A stretch of DNA of 64,000 nt from Dallia pectoralis. Its lineage: Eukaryota > Chordata > Actinopteri > Esociformes > Umbridae. A program made the translations under genes and the position numbers. Where the stretch lies: contig CM055754.1 of the NCBI GenBank assembly GCA_029465975.1, forward strand, positions 11,967,256 through 12,031,255. Reading direction: 5' to 3'. This document shows, piece after piece, positions 49,848 to 61,986 of this stretch (positions are counted from its first letter, which is position 1; each line of letters starts with the position of its first letter). The notes under the pieces are model-generated. The model searched no databases, was not told where the DNA came from, and saw nothing but the letters and a program-made list of their open reading frames with translations.

Positions 49848-52639
49848 GAGAGTTGATGAAGTAACGTAGTGGCGGCTTCACATCTTGCCAGTCAGCAGTT
49901 GGTGTACCTATCCTAGAAATGTGCTGCACGGATGGGAGCACTGACAAAATGACTCAGCGCCACACATTACTGTCTACACTATCTGTTTTACTCAGCAGCT
50001 CGTGCTACGCTAGAATGTTTCAATTTCACAACACAGTAATACCCATAAACAGACAATCATAATCTGTCTTATTGGAGACAATGAATCTCTGCCATTAACT
50101 TCACCCTCTCACACACACACACACACTCACACGTGCACACACCCACACGTGCACGCAAACACCCATAACTTTGGTATGCAGATGGGAGACTGACAAAGTT
50201 TAAAAGAAAGTAATCCAGGAAGATATATAACAGTGAGAGTATAGAGTATGAGAGTACGATAGACAGTAGCTGATTGAGTAGGCGAGACGTTACAAGTGCG
50301 TAGGGCGAAAGAAGAAATGGGACACAGAAGAGAGGGAATATAAACGAGAAAAGGAAAGAATGTAGTGGAGAGACGCCTTCTGATTGATGATAATGAGAAG
50401 ATCAATGAGGAAGCACATATATGATGAATGAAGAGAAAAAGTGTGAGGGCAGGAGAGGGTTAATGGAAAGGTGTCAGAAAGGGGTGTCAGAACGGGAGCA
50501 ATTAAGTAGGGAACATTCTAGAATAGTCCATGCACTTCTATCAGTGCCTAAATTGAGGACATACCCCTAGAATGAGTGGGGATTTGATAAACCCGGGAGA
50601 TCCAACAGAAAACATTGTTAGTCAATGATTTAGAGCTGGAAAATCAGTACGTTGAGAGATTTATGAAAATGTAATGGTTGCAACAATTCCTATCAAATAG
50701 GCAGCCACCTATAGCAAATTAAGAACGTTTAGCTCTTTCAATGTGTAGAAAATAATAATCGGATAAAGTCAAAAAGGAATACTAAACAGACAGGGAATAA
50801 ATCATGTTGACTTGTGGGGAAACTGTGTGTTTGGCTTCGTTGACAAACAGGTTCTGCAACGTCTACCACTCTCTCCGTTTTTATTCTCTTTTTTCTTTTC
50901 TTTTGTTTCCCTCTTCCTCCCTTGTGACTATAACACTCTTAGTCATTCTCTTCCTCTTCTATTTCTTCCCTCCATCGCTCAATCTCTTCCTTTCAGTATT
51001 CCATTCCCCCCTTTCTCCCTCTCTCTCTCTCTTGATCCAAACCTCTCAGTTTGTCTCTCCCTCCATCCGTCTGTCACTCTCGGTTTGTGTCTCCCTCCCG
51101 CTAACTTCCTCCCTCCATCTGTATCTCTCTCTCTCTCTCTCTCTCACTGAAGTGGGATGGCCACCTGGCCAATGAATCATTCAAGTGGAGGAGACTAGAC
51201 CCATCTCTGAGTGTGGTCCTTCCGCCCGCCCGCCCGCCCGCCCGCATTAGCCAACGTTGTAAATCTAGCAGTCTTTTTAAGCATAAACGAGGGAAGAGAC
51301 TTGCTTTGGAATGACGGCTCCACAGTTATAGTGGTTTTTAATAAAGCCAGCATTTATTCAATCCTTACATTCGAAGCATGGTAAGTTTCACTGGCTAAGC
51401 AAGCTTGTTTGGTATTCAGTGTAAGGGGTGTGCCCAAAGTCCTCAAGTCCTTTTGGTGTAACACATCCAAAACATCAGAGGCCACCCATCTGAGATTTTT
51501 GTCCAGAGGGCAAGGGCTTGATTTGGTTCCATGGATGAAAACAGCTTTGTTTTGTAATGTGTTGGTTTTTTAAACTAGCGTCCCAACAGATCACTCACTC
51601 CAGCTCAAATAAAGGAAACTGTGACGTATTTACGGCGTGAGCTGATGGCTTTTCCATGAAGCACATTGACACAATGGCAGACAAAACGTCAAAGGAAGAA
51701 GACCACAAACTGTAATGTTTATTTCTAGATTAAAAAACATATTTTAAGGACATTCTAACCACTAGATGGTGTCGTTTGAAGGTCGGGAGTTTTTTCCAAC
51801 GTATGGTCAAAGTCATAAACGGGACATTACATTTCGTAGCGTGCCGACTTTCTGAGGGAATGTTTAATGGATGTTCACACAGTCAGTGGCCACTATAAAA
51901 ATCCCATATTACCTATTGTCACATAAGGGCTTATACCTGGTGGCTAAATCGCTAAATCGCTAAATTTCATACGGTCCTCAACCAGTCAAGATATAATCAT
52001 CCCATCTACATCTAAACCAACTGGCTCGTAATGAATGCATTCAATCACTATAAATGTATGCAATCACAATGCAATTACTCTGGATTCAATAGTCAGCACA
52101 ATAATGAAAATGTAAAACGTTTTTACCTGGAGCAATTAGACCAGTGAACAAATCAGTCATTTGGCAAAAGCATTTCAATTAGTTTTAAATAGTGTGGTCT
52201 CTAATGGTTTGTATAAGTAGATGTACTGCAACCCAAAGTGATCCACTGGTCTGGATCTCTGCTTATGGTGCAGTACTGTGCTGCATCGGATTGAATCAGC
52301 TCCACAAATACACAAAAACAAACATCAACTGGACTAGTAAGTTGTTTTGTATGTGAATGTGTATGTAATAAAATATCATTGCAATATACACACAATAAAA
52401 TTCACACATGTTTTACTCAACAGCAGAATCACCGGCAGAATGAAATGCTGAGAACAATAAGCATATGAACCTCAAACTATTTTGATGTCGGATCTAGTTA
52501 TTGAATATTATTTAAAGAAAATATATATAAATGAAAATCGCCGATTTGGAATAGTCAAATGCTTGTTTTCTGTCAGATAAAACTAAATTGTTACTAAATT
52601 ATGTTGCACAAATACGAATTGTAACGGTTTCTAACTGCA
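49848..52639. other. intron, no gene seen
   Basis: Contains (CA)n at about 50109-50155, a pyrimidine-rich stretch at about 50878-51146 and a (CGCC)n run at about 51223-51244. I could not identify an exon or RNA gene. Confidence 0.45.
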
Positions 52640-52644
52640 GAAAC

Positions 52645-53017
52645 GGTCACGATTGTGTTGAGTTGTGTTCCACACGGGGTGTTTAGTGGGGAGCACTTCC
52701 TGTGTTTAGACTTTTGAGTTGAGCACAGCTGTTTCGTTTAAGCATAGTTAGTAATTAGCAGTAGGTTATTTAACTTCCCTGTTTATTGTCACGGGTTGTC
52801 ATATTATTTAAAAGTTACGTTGCGTTGTGGGGTGAGTGATTGTAGTTTGTTCTGCACTGTGTAAGATGTTTTTTTAGTTCGACGCTTAAAATCGCACGTT
52901 TATTTAATTCAGTGTTTGTTTTTCGATCGTTATATTGTTTGTTTTGGTTTTGAAATTGAACCCATCGTTGTGCTATTGCGCCTGGCTTCCTCTGCACAAC
53001 ACCCTTAGTTTGGGACA
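52645..53017 (+). mobile_element. degenerate solo LTR of the same family
   Basis: It begins ggtcacgattgtgttgagtt, compared with tgtcacgattggtgtgg at 47839, contains gagcacttcctgtgtttaga, and ends cctggcttcctctgcacaac followed by ...gggaca. It is flanked by gaaac (52640-52644) and gagac (53018-53022), a one-mismatch 5-bp target duplication. Both termini and the polyadenylation signal have decayed, so it is older. Confidence 0.72.
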
Positions 53018-53022
53018 GAGAC

Positions 53023-53649
53023 ATAATCTTATACAGCGGTGCCCTGGGAGCTTTAATCCATAGAAGGGCAGTACAATAAATTATCTTGGAGCTACGCAGA
53101 GTGAACGTTTGCGACACCATACAGCATGTTGAAATGCAGCATTCACATTTAATGGGGAAAACACAACAAAAGCTGTGTACAAAGGAATTCTAAATTATGG
53201 ATGATAGGAGATGTTCTAATTTGGGCATCTTTTTTTGGCAGTTCCTAGTGGGGTGGTGGTGTTCATCCCAGCCCAGTGAGGGAGTAACAGGTGTTCAGAC
53301 ATAACTAGACACCTGTCCATTAAAATTACAGATGCAGAGCTTCATTATGATGACTATTTGTTGGGTTTATTTTTTATCAATACGAGAACTGTGTTTATGA
53401 GCTGAAAAAAATTATAGCTGTGCATCAATTTCCTGACATAAACTGAACTCTGTGTTGACTTGTTTTATTTATCCACCAATCCCACAACAACAACCCTTTT
53501 ACACAAGCCTCTAAGCCAGGGCTATTTAACCCCCGAGGGACGAAACATTTCAGGATTACCTAGTAATTAACTACCCTCACCTCATGTCCAGTCAATCATG
53601 CACAGTCCATCATTTAGTGACATGTAATGTGCGATAGTCAAGAGAAGAG
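53023..53649. other. intron, no gene seen
   Basis: Unique AT-rich DNA. No feature recognised. Confidence 0.45.
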
Positions 53650-54075
53650 AAATCAAGTGACAAGAGAACCCAGAATTCAAGAGATGAGATCCCCTAGAAC
53701 TCAGAAGAGAAATCAAGTGACAAGAGAACCCAGAACTCAAGAGATGAGATCCCCTAGAACTCAGAAGAGAAATCAAGTGACAAGAGAACCCAGAACTCAA
53801 GAGATGAGATCCCCTGGAACTCAGAAGAGAAATCAAGTGACAAGAGAACCCAGAACTCAAGAGATGAGATCCCCTAGAACTCAGAAGAGAAATCAAGTGA
53901 CAAGAGAACCCAAAACTCAAGAGATGAGATCCCTCTAGAACTCAGAAGATAAATCAAGTGACAAGAGAACCCAGCACTCAAGAGATGAGATCCCTCTAGA
54001 ACTCAGAAGAGAAATCTAGTGACAAGAGAACCCAGAACTCAAGAGATGAGATCCCCCTAGAACTCAGAAGAGAAA
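53650..54075. repeat. 60-bp repeat, about 7 copies
   Basis: The unit is agaagagaaatcaagtgaca, then agagaacccagaactcaaga, then gatgagatcccctagaactc. Confidence 0.96.
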
Positions 54076-54493
54076 TGCTGATGAATGTTGAGGCTTTTAG
54101 GGTTGTTAAATAAACCCCTTGATAATGGAGGCATTACTCCAGCGCGTCAGGCAGAAACACTCTTACTATGCACAAACAAGTAGGCTAAATGTAACTGAGG
54201 GGGTTCGTCACTAACAGCCTAACCAGCGCCGCCACTAATGGCTTGCACAGACAATAAACACGGCCTGCGTATTCTGCGGCGTTGGTTTCTAAATGGCATT
54301 ATTCCATTTGTTAATTAGTGACCTTGTTTGGTTTGATAATCCCCATCGGGGGGGTTTACTCACTATAGTCCAATGTGAGAGCGTGACCGAAAGTACACAA
54401 TGTACAGAAAGTGGCCAGAACAGGGAAAAAACCATCATGGAAAATAGTTCAAAACTCAACAAACACATGTGCCATTGAAGAGGTAGTACTTAC
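54076..54493. other. intron between the 60-bp repeat and the Ig5 exon donor
   Basis: Unique DNA. Nothing recognised. Confidence 0.45.
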
Positions 54494-54790
54494 ACTGCAC
54501 ATTGAGCTGGACCTGCGTCTGGCGTGGCTTGATGTTAAGGCCGTTATAAGTTGCCGTCTGGCAGCGGTAGAAACCCATCAGATCGCGTGTGACGCCGGTT
54601 AACCGGAGGCGTCCGTCACGTGTCTCTGTCGCCCACTCCCCAGAGGGCATTGCAAGGTCCTTGTCGGCGCGTGACCAGAGCACAGGTGGGCGGGGCTTGC
54701 CGTCGACCAGACACACAAGATTGGCCGTGCCTCCCTCCTTCACGCTCACCACCTGGCCTCCTGCCGGCACGGTCAAAATCGGTGGAGTGA
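54494..54790 (-). CDS. mdga1: MDGA1-like exon encoding Ig domain 5
   Basis: This 297-nt exon, phase 1 at both ends, encodes a full Ig domain: TPPILTVPAGG, Cys in NLVCLV, GKPRPPVLWSRADK with the core Trp, the second Cys in YRCQTATYNG, and a PRQTQVQLNVQ end. KPRPPVLWSR and the YRCQT.YNG motif are hallmarks of MDGA Ig5. The donor is GTAAGT. The acceptor follows ccccaacag, and the sense strand upstream has no AG for 171 nt (54793-54963), in a C/T-rich stretch. It joins Ig4b through a Val codon and Ig6 through a Tyr codon, as expected for the family. Confidence 0.94.
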
Positions 54791-54963
54791 CTGTTGGGGT
54801 GGAAAAGGGGGAAGAGAAAAAGGGGGAGATTGAGACGAGAGAAAACAGAAAAAAGGAAAAGAAAAACAAGAAAGAAAAAACAGAATATGGAGAAGGGTGA
54901 AATGCAGAGAGGGGACATGGGATGGAGGTTAAATGATGACATTAGTGAATGTGTTTTTAAGTC

Positions 54964-56309
54964 CTCCATCTATCAATGCTGTCAATCGGACAACGAGGAG
55001 CGATTGTGGGAATTGTGGGAAGTCGGACGGAGGGTTACGGTCATGTGCCGAAACACTGCACCCTGCAAAGCATCACTGGATAGGTACAGGAAATGCAGAT
55101 CAGCATTTCACTGTAGGGCTTCTACTTTACAGATCTGCAAATATTGAAGAGATAGGGCTCCAAATATGAGGAAAAAGAGAAATAGAAAACCCATAGAGCT
55201 CATACAGTACGGCTTACTAGTTCCGAAAAAATTATAATAAAAATTACATAATAAGAATACTAAATTGAATGCCATCATTTCCAGTTTAGCGTGCATAAAA
55301 CAAACATTTGTGCAGAGAACAAATTCTTACGCAAGCAGTTTGAATGGTTTTGTGTTTCATCGCCAGAGACCGTTTTCTGTGTTTCTGTCCAAATGTAGAA
55401 GTACGAACTGCAGCTTTGTAACGAGCGGTACTGACAGCGTTAGCTGCGCGGTTAGCATTTGAACCTGTACCCCAATGGTGTCATTGTTTCAGCTGTGATG
55501 TCTGGCGATGATCTCTCTCCTCTTCAGCAGAATGCCTCGCTATTGCAGCCGTTAGGGCAGCCAGATATTTATTCCGTACGTCCCGTTTTAACGTCTAATA
55601 GCAAGCATAAGATCCGTTTTTTACGCCAGTGTCACATTAATTATCATCTGACTGAACAGTACAGTTGCACGTTCCAGCTTTCCACAACCTGTCATGACCA
55701 TAGTCGGCGTATGTATACATTTCATTACTTTTTATAATTGTATTGTTTATATGTATTCTACATATAAATAAAATGGAAGTGACAATACGTTACACATTTT
55801 CCACTTCATGCATTTCTTTTGAGTGTGGCACAGTTGACTATATGAGGGATACCACCTTTGAACCGTCCTATAGAACCGTCAAGTTGTCAGCTTTAACTGG
55901 TAGTAATAAGTGGCACGTCCAGACTAGACTGGATGTAATCAATATGTTTCTATACGATATATATTCTATATGATCAAACATCAAAAATGAAACTCCATTT
56001 CATGCATTTTGATTTGCTAAAACCAGAAGCAATGATACAGTTCCCCCTGAAGGTAGGTGTTGAATGGATGGTGTCCTGGCTCATATGTGAAGCCTGCCAC
56101 GAAAAAATGCCTTTGATAATACAGGTAACGATGTCTAAAAACTCAGCAATGCAACTGGCTAGCATCTTTGTCAGCATGTGTCGTACTAAATGCAATTTTC
56201 ATTCAGGAGAGTTTGTTGCTTGATAAACGTTTATACTAGAGCCAATGTTGAGTTTCTGTACATTAGAAGATTACAACCTTAAAGAAATATAAATGTAATA
56301 TATTGGTCT
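54964..56309. other. intron, no gene seen
   Basis: Unique DNA upstream of the Ig5 exon. No exon or transposon could be identified. Confidence 0.45.
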
Positions 56310-56650
56310 TATGCAGGTGGTATGTGTCAAATGGTTTCCCAACAGAACATTGCCCAGAGCATGACATTCTGTTCACCAGCTTGAGGTCTTCGCCCGCACA
56401 TTCTGGTGCCATCACTTCTACAGGCTCACATGTACACGACTGCCCCGGTTATGTAAAACAGTGGGTCTGATGGTCCAGTTCTGACTCTCACTAGCCCATT
56501 TATAAGCACTCTGACCGGTCTGTGGCTACACTGGGTCTGATGGAGCCAGACGGTCTTCTACTCTCCAGTTCTGACTCTCACTAGCCCATTGATAATCATT
56601 CTGACCCATAATGCAGCAGGGCTCCATCCACTGTTGATGTGACATCATTA
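56310..56650 (-). pseudogene. Tc1-like transposase remnant
   Basis: The plus strand contains tttcccaacagaacattgcc, cagagcatgacattctg, attctggtgccatcac, ggtccagttctgactctcac and ctctgaccggtctgtggcta. This order and wording match the non-coding strand of a common fish Tc1-type transposase (region of WETLGPG, MLWAMF and the histidine-rich loop). It is heavily decayed, and a segment near 56460 is duplicated at 56530. Identification rests on memory of the family. Confidence 0.5.
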
Positions 56651-57845
56651 AAGGTTCTAACTGACGCTTTGTGAGAACGTGTTCTCAGGTGACACGTGTG
56701 TATACTCAATCGATGTAGATAGATGGACACAATTATTAATATTTTCATCTGATTGGTGCATGGCGACTTATGGAAGCCTTGTGCACCTTGCAGGGGACAG
56801 TTGGGAGGGTTTCAGTAGACCAGTGCTTTACAGCAGAATAGGTCACGCCAGACGCATGGGAAGACAAGGAGAGAATGGCAGCAAAATACATAGATTAAGT
56901 GAAAGAGAAAACTCAAAGTCCAAAAACAGACAGATCTGGAAGGAACATCAATCTACCAGCGATGAGTCAAGCCTGACAGATGTGGTCGCCCTGGTTACCG
57001 TGAGAACATTTTGTTCCATGACGTACAACCCAAACGAAGCGTTTCCAAAGATTTGAAAGGAAAGGAAGAAACGGGCCAACTGTTATTCTCTCAGGAAGAT
57101 GGAAGCAGAGATTACAGGAGTGGGAAACGCAGGGAGCGTACTGCGCTTTCATCGCCTCAGACTTTCTCCGGATCACTCCTCGCTCTCACGAGAGACTTCA
57201 CATTTTTGTGTTGTAACCCCTAAACGGGTACATTTGATTCAATTAGCCGACTAATCCTTGAACCTTTGATTCACTGATTCAGGTTTAACGGTTTAGGGTT
57301 AAAACATAAAACATCTGGAGCGGTCAAAGGAGAGGTTTGTGAAACATTGCTCCCGGCTAAACCAACAGAGTTAAAAGCAGCTATATAACATTACAAACGT
57401 CTCAAAGAGCGGAATGGACCTCGGGGGGGGAGACCGTAAACGGGTTGAGGAGAGACCACAGGGGACAAGGGATATCAGCTACCCTGCAGAATCAGTCCAC
57501 CCAATTGTGACCTTGTTGAAGTATAACTAAAACACTATTACAATTAACTTCAAATGGAATATTTACACTGAACAACTTTCTTGGAATTTAATACACTTTT
57601 TAGCTTTTTTGACTTGTAGTACAGACATACATAAAAAAAAAAATTGTTCACTCATTCTATACTCATATTTCTTGACAAAGCATGAAAAAGTTTTAAGTGC
57701 ATGTATGTGCATTTTCAAACACACCATTAAATTAACATTTTTGGAAAGACAGAAGTTCAGTCATATTGTATGTTATAATGAGAGTAATATTTCATGGACA
57801 TCTGGAAACACTTGGGAGTTACTTTAACCATCACGATAAAATAAC
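56651..57845. other. intron, no gene seen
   Basis: Unique DNA, ending at the 47-49 bp array. Nothing recognised. Confidence 0.45.
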
Positions 57846-57852
57846 AATGGAG

Positions 57853-59108
57853 GCCATCTGTCCTGTTTTATAGCCTTTATATGAGAGAACAGCAGTCACA
57901 TGATCTGTCCTGTTTTATAGCCTCTATATGAGAGAACAGCGCAGTCACATGATCTGCCCTGTTTTATAGCCTCTATATGAGAGAAAAGCGCAGTCACATG
58001 ATCTGCCCTGTTTTATAGCCTCTATATGAGAGAACAGCAGTCACATGATCTGTCCTGTTTTATAGCCTCTATATGAGAGAACAGCAGTCACATGATCTGT
58101 CCTGTTTTATAGCCTCTATATGAGAGAACAGCGCAGTCACATGATCTGTCCTGTTTTATAGCCTCTATATGAGAGAACAGCGCAGTCACATGATCTGTCC
58201 TGTTTTATAGCCTCTATATGAGAGAAAAGCGCAGTCACATGATCTGCCCTGTTTTATAGCCTCTATATGAGAGAAAAGCGCAGTCACATGATCTGCCCTG
58301 TTTTATAGCCTCTATATGAGAGAACAGCAGTCACATGATATGTCCTGTTTAATAGCCTCTATATGAGAGAACAGTGCAGTCACATGATCTGTCCTGTTTT
58401 ATAGCCTCTATATGAGAGAACAGCGCAGTCACATGATCTGCCCTGTTTTATAGCCTCTATATGAGAGAACAGCAGTCACATGATCTGTCCTGTTTTATAG
58501 CCTCTATATGAGAGAACAGCAGTCACATGATCTGTCCTGTTTTATAGCCTCTATATGAGAGAACAGCGCAGTCACATGATCTGTCCTGTTTTATAGCCTC
58601 TATATGAGAGAACAGCGCAGTCACATGATCTGTCCTGTTTTATAGCCTCTATATGAGAGAACAGCGCAGTCACATGATCTGTCCTGTTTTATAGCCTCTA
58701 TATGAGAGAACAGCAGTCACATGATCTGTCCTGTTTAATAGCCTCTATATGAGAGAACAGCAGTCACATGATCTGTCCTGTTTTATAGCCTCTATATGAG
58801 AGAACAGCGCAGTCACATGATCTGTCCTGTTTTATAGCCTCTATATGAGAGAACAGCGCAGTCACATGATCTGTCCTGTTTTATAGCCTCTATATGAGAG
58901 AACAGCAGTCACATGATCTGTCCTGTTTTATAGCCTCTATATGAGAGAACAGCAGTCACATGATCTGTCCTGTTTTATAGCCTCTATATGAGAGAACAGC
59001 GCAGTCACATGATCTGTCCTGTTTTATAGCCTCTATATGAGAGAACAGCAGTCACATGATCTGTCCTGTTTTATAGCCTCTATATGAGAGAACAGCAGTC
59101 ACATGATC
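57853..59108. repeat. 47-49 bp minisatellite, about 26 copies
   Basis: The unit is tctgtcctgttttatagcct followed by ctatatgagagaacag and (cg)cagtcacatga. Units are of two lengths according to the presence of gc before cagtc. Confidence 0.97.
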
Positions 59109-59164
59109 TTCCATCTGCAATCTGCTTCCGTCTGAAAAGCCTGGTTACATCAGCCTATCTTCAG

Positions 59165-59372
59165 CAAATGCTCTGATACCTGAAGTGTGTAGACCAGAAC
59201 ATATAGATCACCCACCACTGCTGTGATATCTGAGGTCTGTAGACCAGAAGATATAGACCACCACCACTGTTCTGATACTTGAGGTGTGTAGACCAGAAGA
59301 TATAGACCACCCACCACTATTCTGATACTTGAGGTGTGTAGACCAGAAGATATAGATCACTCACCACTGCTC
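59165..59372. repeat. about 60-bp degenerate repeat including an exon end
   Basis: Four copies of a unit with ctgatacttgaggtgtgtag, accagaagatatagaccac and ccaccactgttctg. The last copy overlaps the 3' end of the Ig4b exon and its donor. Confidence 0.85.
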
Positions 59373-59578
59373 TGGGTAATATTGACGTCCACTCTCAGCT
59401 CAGGAACTGTGCTCCCGGGGAAGTTGGCCACGCAGCTGTAGGTGGCCTGGTCACGGAACTTCATGTCGACAATCTCCAGACTGCTGGTACCAGGGGCCAT
59501 GTCCGGGTCGCTGCGCAGCACGATCAGGCTGTCAGAGTTGTAGATGGTCGCCGCATTTTTGTACCACGTGTAGTTGAC
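59365..59578 (-). CDS. mdga1: MDGA1-like exon, second part of Ig domain 4
   Basis: This 214-nt exon begins in phase 0 after an acceptor atcag and reads VNYTWYKN, containing the core Trp. It then has a DPD...GTSSLEIVDMKF stretch, the second Cys in ATYSCVANFPG, and ends DVNITQSS in phase 1 with a GTGAGT donor. Joined to 59870-59985 it completes Ig4. It carries sequons NYT and NIT. Just downstream in the gene (59165-59364) the 3' end of the exon and its donor lie inside a short degenerate tandem duplication, so several near-copies of the donor follow the real one. Homology to MDGA1 Ig4 is clear from the order of motifs. Confidence 0.92.
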
Positions 59579-59869
59579 CTGATGATACATTTCATGATGT
59601 TAATCTGATGTAATATATTTCCCAGAATTCCTTGTAATGTGTATGTTGTTAGCATATATGAACTGCCACTACAAGCTTGAGTCTATAATATCGGCCAAAG
59701 CTCTCCAAATGTATTCTGTATCATTATATGGAATTGAAAGGGTTTTACCAAAATCATATGTCTATATTATGTTTAGTTTATTGAGCGGGTAGTGATGACA
59801 GCAATCATTGTAAATATCGCTGTTATTATTATGATTTATATTACATATTATTTTTGTATTATTTATGAC

Positions 59870-59985
59870 CTTGTCTTGGGGCTGTGCATCCACGTGGCAC
59901 GAGAGCTTGAGGTCACGACCCATCTGGATACTCTCACTGTCCTTGTTGGAGTCTGGGGTTATCTGGAAGGTGAGGTTGCTCATGC
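59870..59985 (-). CDS. mdga1: MDGA1-like exon, first part of Ig domain 4
   Basis: This 116-nt exon encodes MSNLTFQITPD, then GRDLKLSCHVDAQPQDK, the N-terminal strands of Ig4 with its first Cys. The ITPD start and the DLKLSCHVDA stretch are much closer to MDGA1 than to MDGA2. It joins Ig3 in phase 1, where the split Ser codon is restored, and ends in phase 0 after a Lys codon. The donor is GTCATA, which keeps GT but is otherwise weak. Reading through the following 291-nt intron reaches a stop at about 59762. The sense strand upstream of the acceptor has no AG for 201 nt (59988-60188). Ig4 is completed by the next exon at 59365-59578, so the intron cuts the domain between its first Cys and its core Trp. 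Confidence 0.88.
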
Positions 59986-60188
59986 CTGAGCAGGAGGAGA
60001 GAAGGTGGAGGTGGGGAAGGAGGTGGATGGGGCAGGTGGAGGTGGAGAAGGAGGTGGATGGATCAAACGACACAGTATGTATGATCAGTTGGGTTGGAGG
60101 AAGGGGAGGGAATATGGAGGAAATGTAAAGGACAAGAGAAACAAAAGAAACAAGCGTGAAAAGTGAGAACAATTCCCATGAATCATCG

Positions 60189-60640
60189 CTCTATCCATGC
60201 GTATTTCTCATTCCAATTCCAGAGCCTTCTGTGTCACCTGATAAACAATGTGTAGGCAAACCCCCACACCGAGTTGTTACCAATGAATCCTAGCAGACGG
60301 ACGGGAGCGTGGGGCCAATTGGAACGCCACGCATGGCCGAGCATGCTAACTAGCTGGGCAGGTGTGTCTGCTGAGGACAGGAGAGTCCACCTCCATATGA
60401 CCAGACAGCCACGCTCAAAGGAACCACGACCGTATGTTGGACCGTATGTTGGGTCCTATATGCCAGTGGGGTACTAACAAACAGACCGCCTGTGTACTGC
60501 CCTCAGCACCTGGGCTCAAGTGACTCCTTCAGGCAAATTAACGGCACGGGGAAAACAAAATTCATACAAACACGCACAGATTACATTAACACAATACACA
60601 AACACAATTCTGCATAGTATAGACACATGCAGTAATGCAT
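60189..60640. other. intron, no gene seen
   Basis: Unique DNA between the Ig4a acceptor region and a CA-rich array. Nothing recognised. Confidence 0.45.
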
Positions 60641-60641
60641 G

Positions 60642-60985
60642 CACACACACACAGAAACACACGCACACACGCTCACACGCTCCTGCACACACGCTCCTGC
60701 ACACACACACACGCTCCTGCACACACACGCTCCTGCACACACACACGCTCCTGCACACACACACACACACACACACACGCTCCTGCACACACACACGCTC
60801 CTACACACACACACACACACGCTCGTGCACACACACACACGCTCCTGCACACACACACACACGCTCCTGCACACACACACGCTCCTGCACACACACACGC
60901 TCCTGCACACACACACACACACACACGCTCCTGCACACACACACACGCCTGTGTCCACCCAACCCCATCAACACACACACACTTA
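60642..60985. repeat. CA-rich repeat with cgctcctg spacers
   Basis: (CA)n blocks of 8-26 bp separated by regularly spaced cgctcctg. Confidence 0.95.
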
Positions 60986-61986
60986 GCTGGCTCCTTTCCT
61001 AATTAGTACCACTCTGTTCCAATTAATCAGAAATGAATCAGGAGGATTAAAAAGCCATAAAAATAGCCAGTGGCAGGCCAATGGATGAAGCGGTTTGTTT
61101 AATCAGACATATTTAACCTATAGTCTCGACATGATTGTATTGAAACCCAGGGCTAACCACAGATCAACTGGGTGACATTCACAAACATTAAAATTAACAC
61201 CTCATGATAAAATGCTAAGGGACACACGCCACAAATGCAAATGCAGTAATATGTAAAGAATTTCCTGGAGTACACATGTTATAAATCACAATGTCCAAAA
61301 CATGTACTATGCATATTAGTTAGTAAATCATTAATGTTGCGTCCCAAATGCTAACCCGGTTCATTAGCATTTGGGCAATAGGTCTTTACTCCAGGGTGTT
61401 TTGGTTGGCCACCTTGTGGTTTCTGTTTAGGCTTCGTAATCACGCACACCAGGTTTCAGTTGGGTCATTAGGAGCTCTATTTACTTCACTGGGTTTGGTT
61501 GCACAGTGCCTGTCTTGTAACATCTGTTTGTATGTGAGTGTTATTATCTTAAGACTGGTTTTCATGCTTGTAGTAAGTCCCACTATAGCTCTATAGTTTT
61601 CATAATATATATATCTGGCTCTGCTTTTGGCTCATTCCTGCACAATACACCAAAGGATTTGTGACAGCTAATCCAGGACACATTTTGATTTCACACACAT
61701 TGTTTTGGTGAAGGGTTGGGTAAAAGGAAGCTGATTCTGGATCTGTTCATAATAGAAACCTAAGTAAGGTGCCAAACACAGGTTTTGGTTACACCTCATT
61801 GCACAGCATGATAACAGCAACAAGCACTCCCAAATGCAGATGTTCCATTGTATTAATAATTATAATAATAGGAAAACAAGTTAACTACAATTAGTCAGAA
61901 AAGATATACCGACTTCAAAATAAATGTATCAGTTGTTGGTTGCTAATATTTGAACCCACAAAAACATGAACGAACTAAACACTCAC
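60986..61986. other. intron between Ig3 and Ig4, no element recognised
   Basis: AT-rich unique sequence. No exon seen. Confidence 0.45.

Noticed and set aside
55265..56223. Cluster of plus-strand frames of 65-92 codons
   Set aside because: No homology, domain or splice-site pattern that I can recognise. Lengths are compatible with chance in this intron.
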